From Ambrosia x helenae (lineage: Eukaryota; Streptophyta; Magnoliopsida; Asterales; Asteraceae), in the NCBI GenBank assembly GCA_030844895.1, contig CM061223.1, positions 8,046,676 to 8,110,675 of the forward strand: a stretch of DNA of 64,000 nucleotides, written 5' to 3'. A program made the translations under genes and the position numbers. The notes beneath the pieces were generated by a model, which was not told the DNA's origin, did not search any database, and saw nothing but the letters and a program-made list of their open reading frames with translations. Positions 1 to 11,879 of the stretch are shown here, one piece after another (the first letter of the stretch is position 1; every line of letters starts with the position of its first letter).

Positions 1-154
1 TGTGATATCTTCATTATCTTCTATTTGACAACTATGTTGTGTGCTGCACCTTAAGTTTTTACTAAACATTATCTAAGAATATTGTATGTTTGTTTTCAGG
101 ATATGAGTTCAGTGTTTGTAGATAGCAAGATCTGTTACACTAACCACTGTTGAG

Positions 155-295
155 ATGGCCACTGTGCAAAGCAGCTCAAAAGATGCACATGAAGGTCTGT
201 TGGACAAAACATATGTTGAAGACAAACAAATGCTGATGAGTCAGCAGATGTTGGAAGCACTGAGTATGAGTCAGCAGATGCACATCAAAGCTTAA
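155..295 (+). other. possible last exon or small ORF of unknown function
   Basis: A 46-codon open frame runs from an ATG at 155 to a TAA at 293-295. It sits just after a pyrimidine-rich stretch ending in TTTTCAG near position 99, which looks like a splice acceptor, so this could be the terminal exon of a gene lying left of the window. The 15-base sequence ATGAGTCAGCAGATG occurs twice (236-250 and 266-280). No domain is recognisable and it may be non-coding. Confidence 0.15.
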
Positions 296-356
296 TCAAT
301 TTGATGTAAATGAATATAAAGCTTTTTGAAATTGTAAATGTGATGTCATTGTTAGT

Positions 357-660
357 ATGGTACATCAAAGTTTAAAATATTAATATATCTTATATCTGTT
401 AGTACATGAAAGCTTCAAATATTAATATATATTTTACATCTGTTACTACATATGTGGGTCATTCATTAATATATTTAATCTAACATCTGTTAGTATATTA
501 AAGCTTAAAATATTAATATATCTAACATCTATTACTACATTAAAGCTTAAAATATTAATATATATTACATCTGTTAGTACATATGTGGGCGATTCAAGTA
601 CATTAAAGCTTAAAATATTAATATATCTTACATTTGTTAGTACATATGTGGGTCATTCAT
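357..660. repeat. AT-rich imperfect tandem repeat
   Basis: About six irregular copies of a unit containing AAAGCTTAAAATATTAATAT followed by an ACATCTGTTAGTACAT-like block, some copies extended by TATGTGGGTCATTCA. Unit length varies from roughly 40 to 100 bases through internal loss or gain. No coding potential. Confidence 0.7.
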
Positions 661-1763
661 TTATTGGTTTGGGGTGATGTTAATATTATAATGTATATTA
701 TAATCATCAGTTGTTGAAAGTGGAATATAATTGATGGATACATTAGATAATGTGCAGCCAATCTATTGGGTGACAATAATTGAAGGATATTCTTCCCGTG
801 TGTTTCCACACGGGATCCCACATCAGCGCCACATCATTTCCCTAATTTTCTTCCCTAAAGTTTGGAAATGGTATTCCCTCAATCCCCCTTCATTTTTTAT
901 TACATAAAGTTTGACTAAAATAATAATAATAATAATAAGCCAATGAAATCACTCGGTGGCAACGGTGGGATTTCCCCGTTTTCCCGAAATTAAATCGGGG
1001 AGGGGGGTGTTTTGTTTGGGGAAAAAGTCACGTAAAGTCCCCGAGTTGATTCACCGAAGGCACACCATAAAGTCTAATAAACCAAAGTCACTTTAATGAC
1101 AAGGCACTCAAAGAGGCATTCCCCCCCCCCCCTTGAGTGTGTCATGTGTCATCCCATGTGCCATTGAGATATTTTAGGAAAAAAAATTTAAAACAAAATT
1201 GGATTTTTCTCTCTCATGTTTCCTCCCATAATTTTTAAACGTTAATATATTTTATATACGGGATTTTTTAAAGAAAAAAATTACACCAAATTAACGAGCG
1301 TTTTATTATCTTTCCAACGAGTACCATAGTACTATATAAAAAACTATAAAAAAAACGACTATTTTTTATGGGGTTTTGTTCATACAGGAAAAAAAACACT
1401 AAGTGTTCAGGTAATCATTAATCATATATAGACAAGTCACTATGAATTCTATTTTCAACATGCGTTAGCATTGGAGTTATACATTGTTTTAGGTTAGATA
1501 TTAATATTAGAGTTATACATTGTTAAAGGTTAGTCGTTAACATTGGAGATACAATTTTAATTGCTTTAGGTTAGGTGCTACCCGTAGCTTTCCTGCATGT
1601 AATTGTAAAACGCATCATTCTATTTTATATGAAAAATTAATATGCCATATTAGATTTCTCAACCCCAAGACGTTCCAGGTATAATCTAGTATCATAATTA
1701 TTCAAAAACAGAAAAAAGAATAATTGTTTGGTCTAAAGAGCGCGGCTGACATCTTTCTATTAA
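661..1763. other. intergenic region upstream of ACX3 copy 1
   Basis: No gene seen. It holds a perfect 8-bp inverted repeat (CCCGTGTG-tttc-CACACGGG, 795-814) that looks like part of a MITE, a short TAA microsatellite near 921-938, and a C homopolymer near 1122-1132 flanked by the inverted words GGCACTCAA and TTGAGTGTGTC. The rest is AT-rich. Confidence 0.5.
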
Positions 1764-1868
1764 TATAACTACCGAACTTTTGTATTATTATACGAACTCT
1801 CAACTAACTTCCTAGCTCCTCTTAAACTAGACACACACAATCATTCATTCATTCCACAATCTTCATCC
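1764..1868 (+). promoter_or_regulatory. core promoter and 5' leader of ACX3 copy 1
   Basis: TATAACTACC at 1764-1773 lies 105 bases before the start codon. The same word, followed by a similar AAACTTT-like block, sits 66 bases before the start of the second ACX3 copy (15649). Conservation between the duplicates, while surrounding upstream sequence differs, supports it as the shared TATA/core promoter. This is inferred; no transcript data are available. Confidence 0.45.
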
Positions 1869-4800
1869 ATGGATCGGGTCAGTTTCCGGACCCAAGTCCT
1901 AACCCGCCATCTAAACAACCACCACAACCCAACCACCAATATCCTCTACCCGACCATATGCATTAACTACTCCCCACCAGAGCTCTCAGAGCCACCAGCC
2001 AACTTCGATACAAACTCACTCCGTAAGCTCTTAGACCGCGACAGCATCGATGAAATCGACTACATATTTAATCTAATGATACAAAGTGACCTGTTTTGTC
2101 GTAGAGAGATGGGTGGTAAAGTGTTTATTTCGCCGGATTTTAACCAGTCAATGGAGCAGCAAAGGGAAATGACGATGAAGAGGATAAGTTATCTTAAAGA
2201 ACAAGGAGTGTTTGATGGTTGGCTTACGAGGAAAGGGCCTCATGCAGAATTGTCTGGGTTTACACGTGCGAATTCATGTGGTGTGTTTGATCATTCTTTA
2301 GGGATTAAGCTTGGTGTTCATTTCTTTTTATGGTATGTTTGATTGTCTTAAACCTTAATATTTACCATTTTTTGCTAAATAGTATAATACAGATGGCAGA
2401 TGAGAGATTTGTGTGGTACGAGACGGGTATTATATTAGGTGATACCCATCTAGCTAGATCAACCAAATTAAGAGAAAATTACTAAAATGGACAAAACGCC
2501 GGCTAAGCCTGCTAACTTAGCCGGTGTTTTGTGTATTTTAATAAATATGTTTGGCTAAATGCACATTTTATTAATTTTTTCCTTTACCCAACAAATATAC
2601 TCATTTACCTAGACCAATGAACCTAAACCCCTAAACATTTTCTTTCTTTCTTTTCTTTTGTAAAACAATAATCTAATAGTGATATAGTTCATTAAATTGT
2701 ATAAAAATTAAAATTGTATGAAATGTATTTAGAAATTATAATGGGTAAAGTTTAATAGATGTGTACCTAACAGGATTTATACCTGATGGGTATTGCATTG
2801 AGTTTGGGATATGGTTTAACAATCGGGCATGGGACACGGTTTTACAAAGGACTAGTGGACATGAGATTACCAATATGTGTACCAAACACGCCACATTGTC
2901 CCTAGCATTTAAATACGTACAAGATATTCATCGAATTTTACGAATTGAAATACTTGTTCTATGTCATCAAAAGCGCAACCTGTAGATGCGCCTCGCTTAG
3001 AAAGACACATTCTTAGGCACTTAGGTGCGTATTCAGGCCGGGCGCTGGCAAAAAATCGTCTGAACTTGTTTAACATGTCTAAGTAGACAAGCCTGAAGCA
3101 ACCTAAACCAGCTCTAATACCCCTAAAGTGGTATTTTATACTATGACCCTAGGGGTTTTCAGAATTCGATTTGAATTCAAAAAATTTGAAATTCGACTTA
3201 ATTCGATTCGATTATCAAGAATTCGAATTCGATTCAATTCGAGTTCAGTAAATCGAATATGAATTTATGATTTTAAATTCGATTCGAAATTCAAATAAAA
3301 ATAATACATATTTATTATATATATAATTATATACACACCTATAACTTTATAACATGGGCTAATCTATGAATTTGACCTAAGTAATAAATTAGGTCATTAC
3401 CAAGCCCAAGCCTAACTAAAGCCCATAACTTAAGTCTTAACCTTAAACGAATTTACTCGAATTCGTTTTGAATTCTTGAGTTTCTAATACGAATTCGAAT
3501 CGAGTTTTTTTTATTCGAATCGAATTGGTAAGCTTTTAATCAAATTCGAATCGAATACGAATTCAGTAAAAAAAATTATTCGAAAAATTCGATTTGAATA
3601 ATTCAAAAATTCCTTATTCGATTCGATGAACACCCCTATATGGCCCTAGCTTTATTTGTGCCTTGCAAGCAGGATTTGGGCGAGGCCTATGTGTTTTGCG
3701 CCTTTAAGAACATATTTCTTGTGTTAGATCTTTTCTAAAGCAATCATCATTTTGACATTATCTAACTTCAGGGGTGGTGCCATTCAATTCATGGGCACAA
3801 AACGTCACCATGATAAATGGTTGAAGCCAACAGAAACTTATGAAGTCCTAGGTTGTTTTGCAATGACCGAGTTAGGACATGGAAGTAATGTATGTTAACT
3901 GTTAAAGTTGTTTAATTATTTAGTCCTGTTGTTTTAGTATTTCAAACCAAGGTCTCTCTTGTTTGTTTGGTTACTTTAGGTCCGAGGGATCGAGACAATC
4001 ACTAGATATGATGTAAGAACAGGTGAGTTTATCATTAACACTCCTTGTGAATCTGCACAGAAGTATTGGATTGGAGGTGCTGCTAATGTAAGCATTCTTC
4101 CGAGTTCTGTGAGTTAATCATTTTCATGGTTTCAAGTTTCATAATGTCGGTTTGTGTTTTCAGGATGCTACACACACCGTCGTTTTCTCACAGCTTGAAA
4201 TCAATGGCGTTAATGAAGGAGTGCATGCATTTATAGCGCAGATCAGGGACAAAGACGGAAATATATGTCAAAATGTTCGTATAGCTGACTGCGGTCATAA
4301 AATTGGTTTAAATGGTGTTGACAATGGTCGAATCTGGTATGGATTGAAATGAATAATTGTTATACAGTACTCTTTAGATACTAATAATAACGTTAAATGC
4401 GCGTTCAGGTTTGACAATCTACGGATACCTAGAGAGAACTTGTTGAATTCTGTTGCTGATGTTTCCTCAGACGGGCAATATTCGAGTGCAATAAAGGATC
4501 CGCTTCAGGTTTTTAAAATAAGAACTTCATCGGGTTATATTTCATTATCTCTCATTTTAATCGTTAACTTGCTTATATATCGCAAAACTTGATTTCAGAG
4601 ATTTGCAGCTTTTATGGCTCCCTTGACATCAGGTCGTGTGACTCTTGCAGCTAGTGCAATGAACACGACAAAGGTACTAGAAGCTACGGACACATGGTCG
4701 TTTTTAATTTGTATTGCAAAGAACCATAGATTATCTAACAATAATAATCCCTTGCAGAAAGGCTTAGCAACTGCAATAACGTACTCTTTGTCAAGGCGAG

Positions 4801-6893
4801 CGTTTTCTTTGAAACCAAATGAACCCGACATCCTCTTGCTTGATTATCCAAGTCATCAAAGGCGGCTTTTACCTCTTGTTGCAAAGACGTAAGTATCTAA
4901 TAAATACACAATATTCTATCAATGGGATCTTACCAATACAAACGCGGAGCAAAAGCAACAATAATAAAGAAAATAATCTCAAGAGAAATTGATTTATTAT
5001 TGAATGATTAAACTATTACATCAAGCTCCTATCTGTTGAAATATAAACTAAACCTATAAGCATTTATTTTATATGTATATGTAGTAGGATTAGACAAAAT
5101 TAGATTAGATATAATTATGTACAAAATTGATCACAAGGCAGAAACCAAAAGTCAAACTTGACAAAAGTCAAACGGCTGTTATCGACGGTTATTGACGGTT
5201 TCAGCTATACCAAACGAAATGGATTAATCTCCTTGTTTGCGCCAGTTCAGATATTATAAATAGGATCAAAATTATAAAGATTAGTAGGTCTGTTTGATTA
5301 ATGAAAATCATCTACTTTGACTTTTTGCTGCAGACCTGAATATGTGTAATTGATCCCATTTCATGTTCATAATCTGACATATATGAATGATTAATCCTTT
5401 TTTGATTGTTCTTGATTGCCAAAAGTATCAAATACCATGCTAAACAATGGGATTAGGTAAAACCAGTAGATGCTACATTCGAACCTGAGACCTCTACTAG
5501 GCGCTTAGCCGCTTATATTATCAAAATATTTGTTTGAAGTTTATTCTAATATTTGTATTTCTTGTTGCTTGGCAGATATGCTTTGAGTTTTGCTTCAGAA
5601 TATTTGAAAACGATGTACGTGAAAAGGACACCAGAATCAATCAAAACTGTGCATGTTGTTTCTAGTGCACTCAAGGCTACTTTAACCTGGCATAGCATGA
5701 GAACTCTTCAGGTTTATTGTTATTTACCACTTCTCTAAAGAGTTCAAAAAAAAAAAAACTCTTTTCATATGCTGATTTTGCCAATGTGGGTCAGGAATGT
5801 CGAGAAGCTTGTGGCGGGCAAGGTTTAAAGACTGAAAATCATGTGGGTCAGCTGAAAAGTGAGTATGACGTGCAGTTAACTTTTGAAGGTGACAACAATG
5901 TTCTAATGCAACAGGTAATACAAAGTTAGAATAATTGTGTTTTTTTTTTAATTTAGTGTTGGTTTCAAGCATTAATAGCAACGGAATTCGTATTTGAGTT
6001 CAGGTTAGCAAGGCACTCTTCATACAGTTTTTGGCAGCCGAAAAGAAGAGCAAACCGATTACAGGTTTGGGGCTTGAACACTTGAATAAACCTGCTCCTG
6101 TTATCCCTACAAATCTCACAAGCTCTATCCTAAGAACTGCTCAATTTCAGGTAACAATAAAAAAAAAAAAAAACATTGCACAAATAAAAAACTTTTTCCT
6201 GCAGAAAGCAGCCTCAATATATATACTTATTAAGATGATTTCAGCTTTAGAAAACTTGAAAATGTTTTTTTCCCTTGTTGCAGACAGACATCTTTTGCCT
6301 TCGGGAGAGAGATTTGTTACACCGTTTTGTTACAGAAGTTTCACAACGCCAAGCTCTGGGAGAAAACAAAGAACATGTCTTTACCGTGGTGAGTCACATA
6401 CTACCCTATTTAAATCTTGATTATATTTTTATATATTTTCAGTTTATAAATTGTACTTATATATATTCAGACGTATCAAATTGCCGAGGATTTGGGTAGG
6501 GCCTTCTCAGATCGGTTAGTTCTACAAACATTTCTTGACGTTGAAGCAAGCATTCCTGTAGGGTCATTGAAGGTATGTACAACTTGTATGACAAGATGGA
6601 AGAACAAAAACGAATAAAAAAACTAAATATTGTTATGAATATTGTTGCAGGACATCTTAGGATTAATGAGATCAATGTACACGACAATTGTGATGGAAGA
6701 AGACGTATCATTTCTTCGATATGGCTACCTGTCGACAGATAATGCTGCAGTGGTTAGGAAAGAGGTTATGAGACTTTGCAGTGAATTAAGACCACATGCA
6801 CTCCCTTTGGTGACTTCTTTTGGAATCCCGGATGCTCTTTTGGGACCAATTGGTTTCAACTGGATCGATTCCAATGCATGGTCTTTGGTTTAA
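1869..6893 (+). CDS. ACX3: peroxisomal acyl-CoA oxidase 3 (copy 1), 13 exons
   Basis: Predicted 673-aa medium-chain acyl-CoA oxidase, the FAD enzyme that starts peroxisomal beta-oxidation and releases H2O2. Exons: 1869-2332, 3772-3889, 3980-4087, 4164-4336, 4409-4508, 4599-4673, 4758-4888, 5576-5711, 5795-5914, 6004-6150, 6284-6388, 6471-6572, 6651-6893. All introns are GT-AG and the joined frame is open. The product closely resembles Arabidopsis ACX3 (about 675 aa). A PTS2-like nonapeptide RTQVLTRHL (residues 7-15) matches the targeting position in ACX3, though T at its second position is non-canonical. FAD-contact motif CGGQG is at 441-445, and the predicted catalytic Glu466 lies in TFEGDN. 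Intron 1 is 1,439 bp because of nested transposons, against 87 bp in the second copy. Exon 7 begins KGLATAITYS, less conserved than the IGLAIAVRYS of copy 2. It ends NAWSLV, without PTS1. It appears functional. Confidence 0.93.
2491..2532. repeat. strong inverted repeat (hairpin) in ACX3-1 intron 1
   Basis: Two 17-base arms (ACAAAACGCCGGCTAAG and its complement with one mismatch) are separated by an 8-base loop CCTGCTAA. It is absent from the short intron 1 of the second ACX3 copy, so it was gained with inserted DNA or lost there. Confidence 0.7.
2960..3713. mobile_element. degraded MITE of the GCGCCTAGGCGC type in ACX3-1 intron 1
   Basis: The left part (from CTATGTCATCAAAAGCGC) and the right part (ending TTTTGCGCCTTTAAGAACAT) resemble the two ends of the well-defined element at 20520-20868, including a shared internal TATTTTATACTATG block. 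It is interrupted by a second element at 3151-3637. Target duplications are too eroded to define the ends exactly. Confidence 0.55.
3151..3637. mobile_element. AATTCGA-rich inverted-repeat element nested in the MITE
   Basis: About 490 bp made largely of GAATTCGAAT-like words, with ends AGGGGTTTTCAGAATTCGA and a right end that, reversed, reads AGGGGTGTTCATCGAATCGA. Near-identical words TATGACCCTA and TATGGCCCTA lie next to the two ends and may be a modified target duplication. No coding sequence; it looks like a non-autonomous hAT-like element. Confidence 0.55.
4929..5444. mobile_element. probable TE-derived insertion in ACX3-1 intron 7
   Basis: A 516-bp block is bounded by the 9-base direct repeat CAATGGGAT (4920-4928 and 5445-5453). 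It contains LTR-like text, including a TG-starting segment at about 5035 and a TATAAATAGG box near 5257. It has no counterpart in intron 7 of copy 2. The 9-bp repeat could be a target duplication, but the element class is unresolved. Confidence 0.4.
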
Positions 6894-6952
6894 AGGGAAT
6901 AAGATTGAGAGAAAGGTTTTGATTCCTTGTTTGCGACATCAAGTCTAACACT

Positions 6953-6958
6953 AATAAA
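6953..6958 (+). terminator. poly(A) signal of ACX3 copy 1
   Basis: A canonical AATAAA lies 60 bases after the stop codon in a T/A-rich 3' flank. No transcript end data are available. The copia fragment begins within about 150 bases of the stop codon. Confidence 0.45.
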
Positions 6959-7040
6959 AGTTACATCTGTTGTATTTCTAGTTACATTGGTTCCTGATGT
7001 ATAAATGCACAAAATAAGGCGATCAATATCTTTTTGATCA

Positions 7041-7658
7041 ATGTTTCTGGTTTCTTTTTATTATATATTGAAGTTAACTAAAGATCTTATCAACACCATT
7101 TTTAAACCCAACACCACTGCTTTTCAGGCTTGGACCGCCCTTGAATCTCTGTTTCAGGATAATAAAGCAACCCGACCACTCTATCTCAAACAAAAGTTTA
7201 ACTCTACTCGCCTTGAAAACTTCGCAAATATGGCGGCCTACTGTCAGGAACTGAAGGTTCTTTCAGATCAACTCGCAAATGTAGACGCCCCTGTTGATGA
7301 CGACTCCCTGGTTCTTCAAACTCTCGCCGGCCTAACCGAAGCCTACTATAGCATTTCTGCCGTCCTAAACAACACCAAGCTTCATTCGCAATTGTGTATG
7401 AACGAAACTCGAAAAGCAAATCAAGCACAACACGCGGCCACTGCCGGCGGCATCGCTCTCCATGCTTCCACCCGACAACCCTCAACTGACACCCACCAAC
7501 CCAACCATTCGAACCACCAACCCTCCTATGGCTCTGATTCGGGTGCGGACAGGGGACGTGGCCGCGGATCTCATGGACGCAGACGAGGACAGAACCGTTC
7601 TTCTTGGAATAGACCTCGTCCTCCTTCAAATGCTCCTTATCAGCCATTTTTCCCTTGA
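7041..7658 (+). pseudogene. copia gag fragment
   Basis: Open for 205 codons but lacking the normal gag N-terminus. It resembles the UBN2/Retrotran_gag family: a WTALESLF block, an LYLKQKF block and an LPxxY-like region (LAGLTEAYYSI), followed by an Arg/Gly-rich tail (GRGRGSHGRRRG). No CCHC zinc knuckle survives. It is part of the split copia fragment and not a host gene. Confidence 0.75.
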
Positions 7659-8047
7659 CAATACCTTATGTCCCACTGGCCCCAACAGAACCCTTCTAAA
7701 TGGTCAACATGGGCCTCGCCACCTTACCCTTACCCCACTACCTCCCAGCCTAATAACTCCAACACTCAAAATGGCATGTTGGCCCCAGACCAAACTCGGC
7801 CATATGGCCTACACACCAACCAATATTGCTCAAGCCTTGCATACTATGAGTCTCAACCCGCCATATTGAAATTCCATCATGGACACCGGTGCTTTTGAAC
7901 ATTATCATCAATAGTCGGGTACATCTCAATCTATTTTTAATAAGAGCCCCACAAAATTTATAATCGCAGGGGATGGAAATGCTATCCAGGTTACTGGACA
8001 AGGTAACCTTACCCTACCACCACCCTACCCACCTTTTAAATTAAACA

Positions 8048-8887
8048 ATGTCCTTTACTCACCCAAAACTTATTAAAAATCTCATATCTGTTCGTCGATT
8101 AACAACTGACAACTCTCTTTCGATTGAATTTGACCCTTTTGGCTTTCTTGTGAAGGACCTCAAGACCCGGATCCCTATCCTACGGTGCAACAGCAGTGGT
8201 GATCTGTACCCACTTCTTCTTCCTCCCGCCACACAACGGACTTACCCAACTGTTTTTGTTGCATTGTCACAATGCCTTTGGCATCAACGCCTTGGCCACT
8301 CAGTAAATAATTTGTTACAAACATTGAAAAACTCTAGTTCTATTTCATTTAATTCAGTTAATAAAAATGTTTGTCAATCTTGTGTTTTCGGTAAAAGTAT
8401 TCGTTTACCTTTTGATGCTTCTACCTCGCATACTGTTGCGCCGTTCGAAATTTTCCATAGCGATCTTTGGACATCTCCGGTACTTAGCTTGGCAGGCCAC
8501 ATATACTATATCTTGTTTTTAGACTCGTATACGAATTTTCTGTTGACCTACCCTTTAGCTAATAAATCCCAGGTTTACACCATCTTTTCTAATGTTGCAA
8601 CCCAAATAAAAACTCAATTTGAACGCCCAATTAAAACTTTCCAATGTGATAACGGTACCGAATACGTAAACAACAACTTTAAACAATATTGTACTCAAAA
8701 TGGTATGTTGTTACGTCTCTCTTGCCTCTACACATCTCCACAAAATGGTAAAGCGGAACGAAAAAATCCGCTCTGTCAACAACATGATCCGCGCCCTCCT
8801 TGCCCACTCGAAACTTCCACCCACATTTTGGCACCATGCCCTTGAAATGGCCACATACCTTCACAACATCACACCCTCCAAAACCAA
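8048..8887 (+). pseudogene. copia GAG-pre-integrase and integrase core, broken
   Basis: The segment carries the pre-integrase motif LWHQRLGH and the Cys pair CQSC, then the integrase catalytic core with an HSDLW block (first Asp) and QCDNGTEYVN (second Asp). A frameshift near 8760, in an A-rich run, moves the rest to another frame (IRSVNNMIRALLAHSK). The gypsy solo LTR cuts the gene at 8888. Confidence 0.8.
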
Positions 8888-10340
8888 TGTGACAACCTGC
8901 ACCCTTTACTTTTCAAAAATGTGCATAATTGGTTCCTCAACTATTTCAAAATTTTCATTTTCGTATTTTAATAGGACCAAAATTTACAATTTAATAAAAC
9001 TTATAATTTTTATAAGTAAAAGTATACACGTTTTATACTCACATCTACGCCCGAGCACGTATGTTTCAGACCTTGATACTCAAAGCCCTTATTTTTTGGT
9101 CCTAAAACAACTTAGAAACAGAAGGAAACAAGTCTATAACTTAAAATTGATTAAATTAGAAAAATTATTTTTTTAGCCCTCGCGGTATGCTAAGACAGTC
9201 AAACAATCAAAGTTCTAGTCAAAGTCCTAGTCAAAGTCTCAGTCAAAATCCTAGTCAAAGTCCTAGTCAAATAGTCAATTCATCTTAAAACCTTACTTTA
9301 TTGTGTTGACCAATTTTAAAGCCTAATTGAATCCAAAACTAGTATAAAAACCCACCTATGACCCATTACACTTTGCACCTCTAAATCGAATGTTTCAATT
9401 CGATTTAACTCTCCTTCATACCTTTCTTCTAGAGTATATTACTTCTACATTTGAAGCTTTGATTATAAGCTCTTGTAATTGGCGAATTGGAAGCTTGGTA
9501 TTTTTCCTATTCGGTTTCTTTTCTTCTAAATTGGACTAGTTTCGTTGTTGAATCTTTGGATTGCTCGCATTTTCACGCTCGCTTAGTCATCTAGTCATTT
9601 GGCGAAAGTGAGTATTTCCTATCCCCTTTTTGCTTTTATTCATTTTTGGGGTGTTACATGTACACTTATACAAATTACAAATACAAGTTCACATTTTTAC
9701 AATACAATTCTAGTACTATGTGCAGTTGCTTACAAACGTGCTTTATGCTTAGACATTACATGTAGAATACATTTGTACTTAGTGAAATCATTAACATTGT
9801 ACAAGCCGACCTTAACATTGGATAGCGCTATTGGATTGACAACCCGCTTAGGTTGATTCTTTCCCTTTTCATCGGAGAATCCATGGTCATTGTTAAGTTA
9901 TTATCCAATTATTTGGATAAGTACACCGCCGTTCATTTAGTACATTTATACAGTCACAGGATTGATTTCACTCATTTGTATGATACATAGTTTACATAAT
10001 TGCACTGTAGCTTTGCACTTGAATTGTATAACATTTTCCAATTTACTATATGTATTAAAACTAGGAATGCTCACCAACATTTTATATGTTGACAAAACTT
10101 ATTTTGTACATGTTTCAGGTGCAGTTTGATCTTAGTTCCATAGCATTGGATTTTAATGCTTGTTTTTAATAATTTATTTCAAATTTCATGTTTTCTTCAG
10201 ACTTTTGTATTTTTCCCATTTAATCTATGTAATACAATTTAGATTATTCAATAATATATTTACATTTTAGTACCATGTGCTTTTGAACAATCGTCACTAC
10301 GTGACACCTCGATGATTCCGCCATCGGTTGGGGTGTTACA
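8888..10340 (+). mobile_element. gypsy-type solo LTR with ACCAA target duplication
   Basis: Begins TGTGACAACC, ends GGTTGGGGTGTTACA, and is flanked by the 5-base repeat ACCAA (8883-8887 and 10341-10345). Its last ~60 bases (CACTACGTGACACCTCGATG through CCGCCATCGG) match the end of the LTR at 51743-53863, which is followed there by a primer-binding site. That identifies this as a solo LTR left by recombination inside a copia integrase. No coding sequence. Confidence 0.88.
9207..9272. repeat. 12-bp tandem repeat inside the solo LTR
   Basis: Five to six imperfect copies of AAGTCCTAGTCA, with variants AAGTTCTAGTCA, AAGTCTCAGTCA and AAATCCTAGTCA. It lies in the 5' part of the LTR. Confidence 0.8.
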
Positions 10341-11743
10341 ACCAAATCTTACAACACCCCCACCGAAATCCTATATTGTGTCACACCCTCATAAGACCAT
10401 CTAAGGGTATTTGGTTCCCTTTGCTACCCTTTCATATTATCAACCACCACACATAAACTTGAACCTCGTTCACACCCGTGCGTTTTCCTAGGTTACCCCT
10501 CCCAACACCAGGGGTACAAATGCTTTGACCTTCACACAAACCAAATCACCATTTCTAGACACGTCATTTTTTACGAGTCAATTTTCCCATTTCATCACAT
10601 AAATACCTCCCCACCCTCGTATGAAATCCTCTCGGCTCCCCTACATCTCAACCTATGGAACCACGTTCATCCTCAACCCACTACACCATCCACCAATCCG
10701 GCCCAAAACACATCCCCTGAGCCCATCAACACAAACCCACCCACACCTCTCCAAACCTACGGTCACCCCCACCCACTACCAACATCCCCTCACCTAGCCC
10801 AACTACTCACCCAGCCCACAGTCCACAACCCCAATCCTTCTTCACAGAACCGACCCACCCCACCTCCCCACCTCCAAACCAATCACCTGTGCCCACCTCG
10901 TCCATCATACCACCCCCAACCACCAACCGTACCATACGCACTTGCGGAATGGACGGTATGCAGAAACCTAAACAACGCCTAAACCTTCACACATCCACCA
11001 TTGTCCCCGTACCGAAAAACCCAACTCTTGCCTTGTCCACACCGGTTAGGCACAAAGCCGTGACCAACGAATATAATGCCCTTATTAAAAATGAGACTTG
11101 GGAGCTCGTACCTCGACATCCACAAATGAATGTCATTAGAAGCATGTGGTTGTTTAAACACAAATTTAATTCTGACGGTTCTTTGGAGCGCTACAAGGCG
11201 CGTCTTGTTTGTGATGGCAGGTTACAACAGGTTGGCATTGACTGTGGCGAGACATTTAGCCCCGTGGTGAAGCCCGCAACGATCCGCACGGTGTTATCCA
11301 TTACACTCACCAAATCATGGCCCGTTCATCAATTGGATGTTACAAATGCTTTCCTCCATGGGACTTTAAACGAGACGACATATATGTATCAACCCATGGG
11401 CTTTCGGAACCAACAATTTCCCAATCATGTCTGTCGATTAAAGAAATCCTTATATGGTCTAAAACAGGCACCAAGGGCGTGGTATCAAAGGTTTAATGAT
11501 TATGTTATTCATATGGGCTTCACTCAAAGCAAATGTGACAATTCTCTCTTCATTCTTCAACAGAAGTCGCAAACAGCTTACCTTCTTCTATATGTTGATG
11601 ACATTCTCTTAGTCACCTCTTCAGACCGCCTTCGTCAAATACTCATGACAAGTTTTGCAAGTGAATTTGCCATGAAAGATCTCGGCCCTCTAAGCTATTT
11701 TTTGGGAATTGTTGTCACCCGTCACAACAATACAATTAATTGA
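10341..11743 (+). pseudogene. copia integrase C-terminus and reverse transcriptase remnant
   Basis: Resumes the integrase interrupted at 8888, then a proline-rich linker, then an open 284-codon stretch from 10889 encoding copia RT: WELVP, KARLV, QLDVTNAFLHG, the YGLKQAPRAW block and the catalytic YVDD in LLLYVDDILLV. It stops after FLGIVVTRHN, so the end of RT and all of RNase H are missing. Several frames are broken before 10889. Confidence 0.85.
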
Positions 11744-11879
11744 TAATACTTGCTTGGTATATCACAGAATTTTGTTCATACTTAAATTCAATCGACACAT
11801 ACAATTAGGGCTGTTCTTTTTTTATCCTAAACTTGACCCGAAATCGAAGCCACCCTAACCCGAATTAGACAATGATACA

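Larger units (their letters stand above)
7041..11743 (+). mobile_element. truncated Ty1/copia retroelement, split by a solo LTR
   Basis: An internal fragment of a copia element without recognisable LTRs, PBS or RNase H. In order it holds the C-terminal part of gag, a GAG-pre-integrase and integrase region, and reverse transcriptase. A 1,453-bp gypsy solo LTR (8888-10340) interrupts the integrase. After removing that insertion and one copy of its target duplication the integrase frame continues (a KSYNTPTEILYC stretch), then meets an in-frame TAA and further damage. The left edge begins mid-gag, close to the ACX3-1 3' end. Confidence 0.85.

Noticed and set aside
4595..4831. Minus-strand frame opposite ACX3-1 exons 6-7
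   Set aside because: Shadow of the real coding strand.
10889..11743. Possible integrated virus (caulimovirid) RT
   Set aside because: Motif order and the IN-then-RT arrangement, with YGLKQAPRAW, are those of Ty1/copia; no movement or coat protein.
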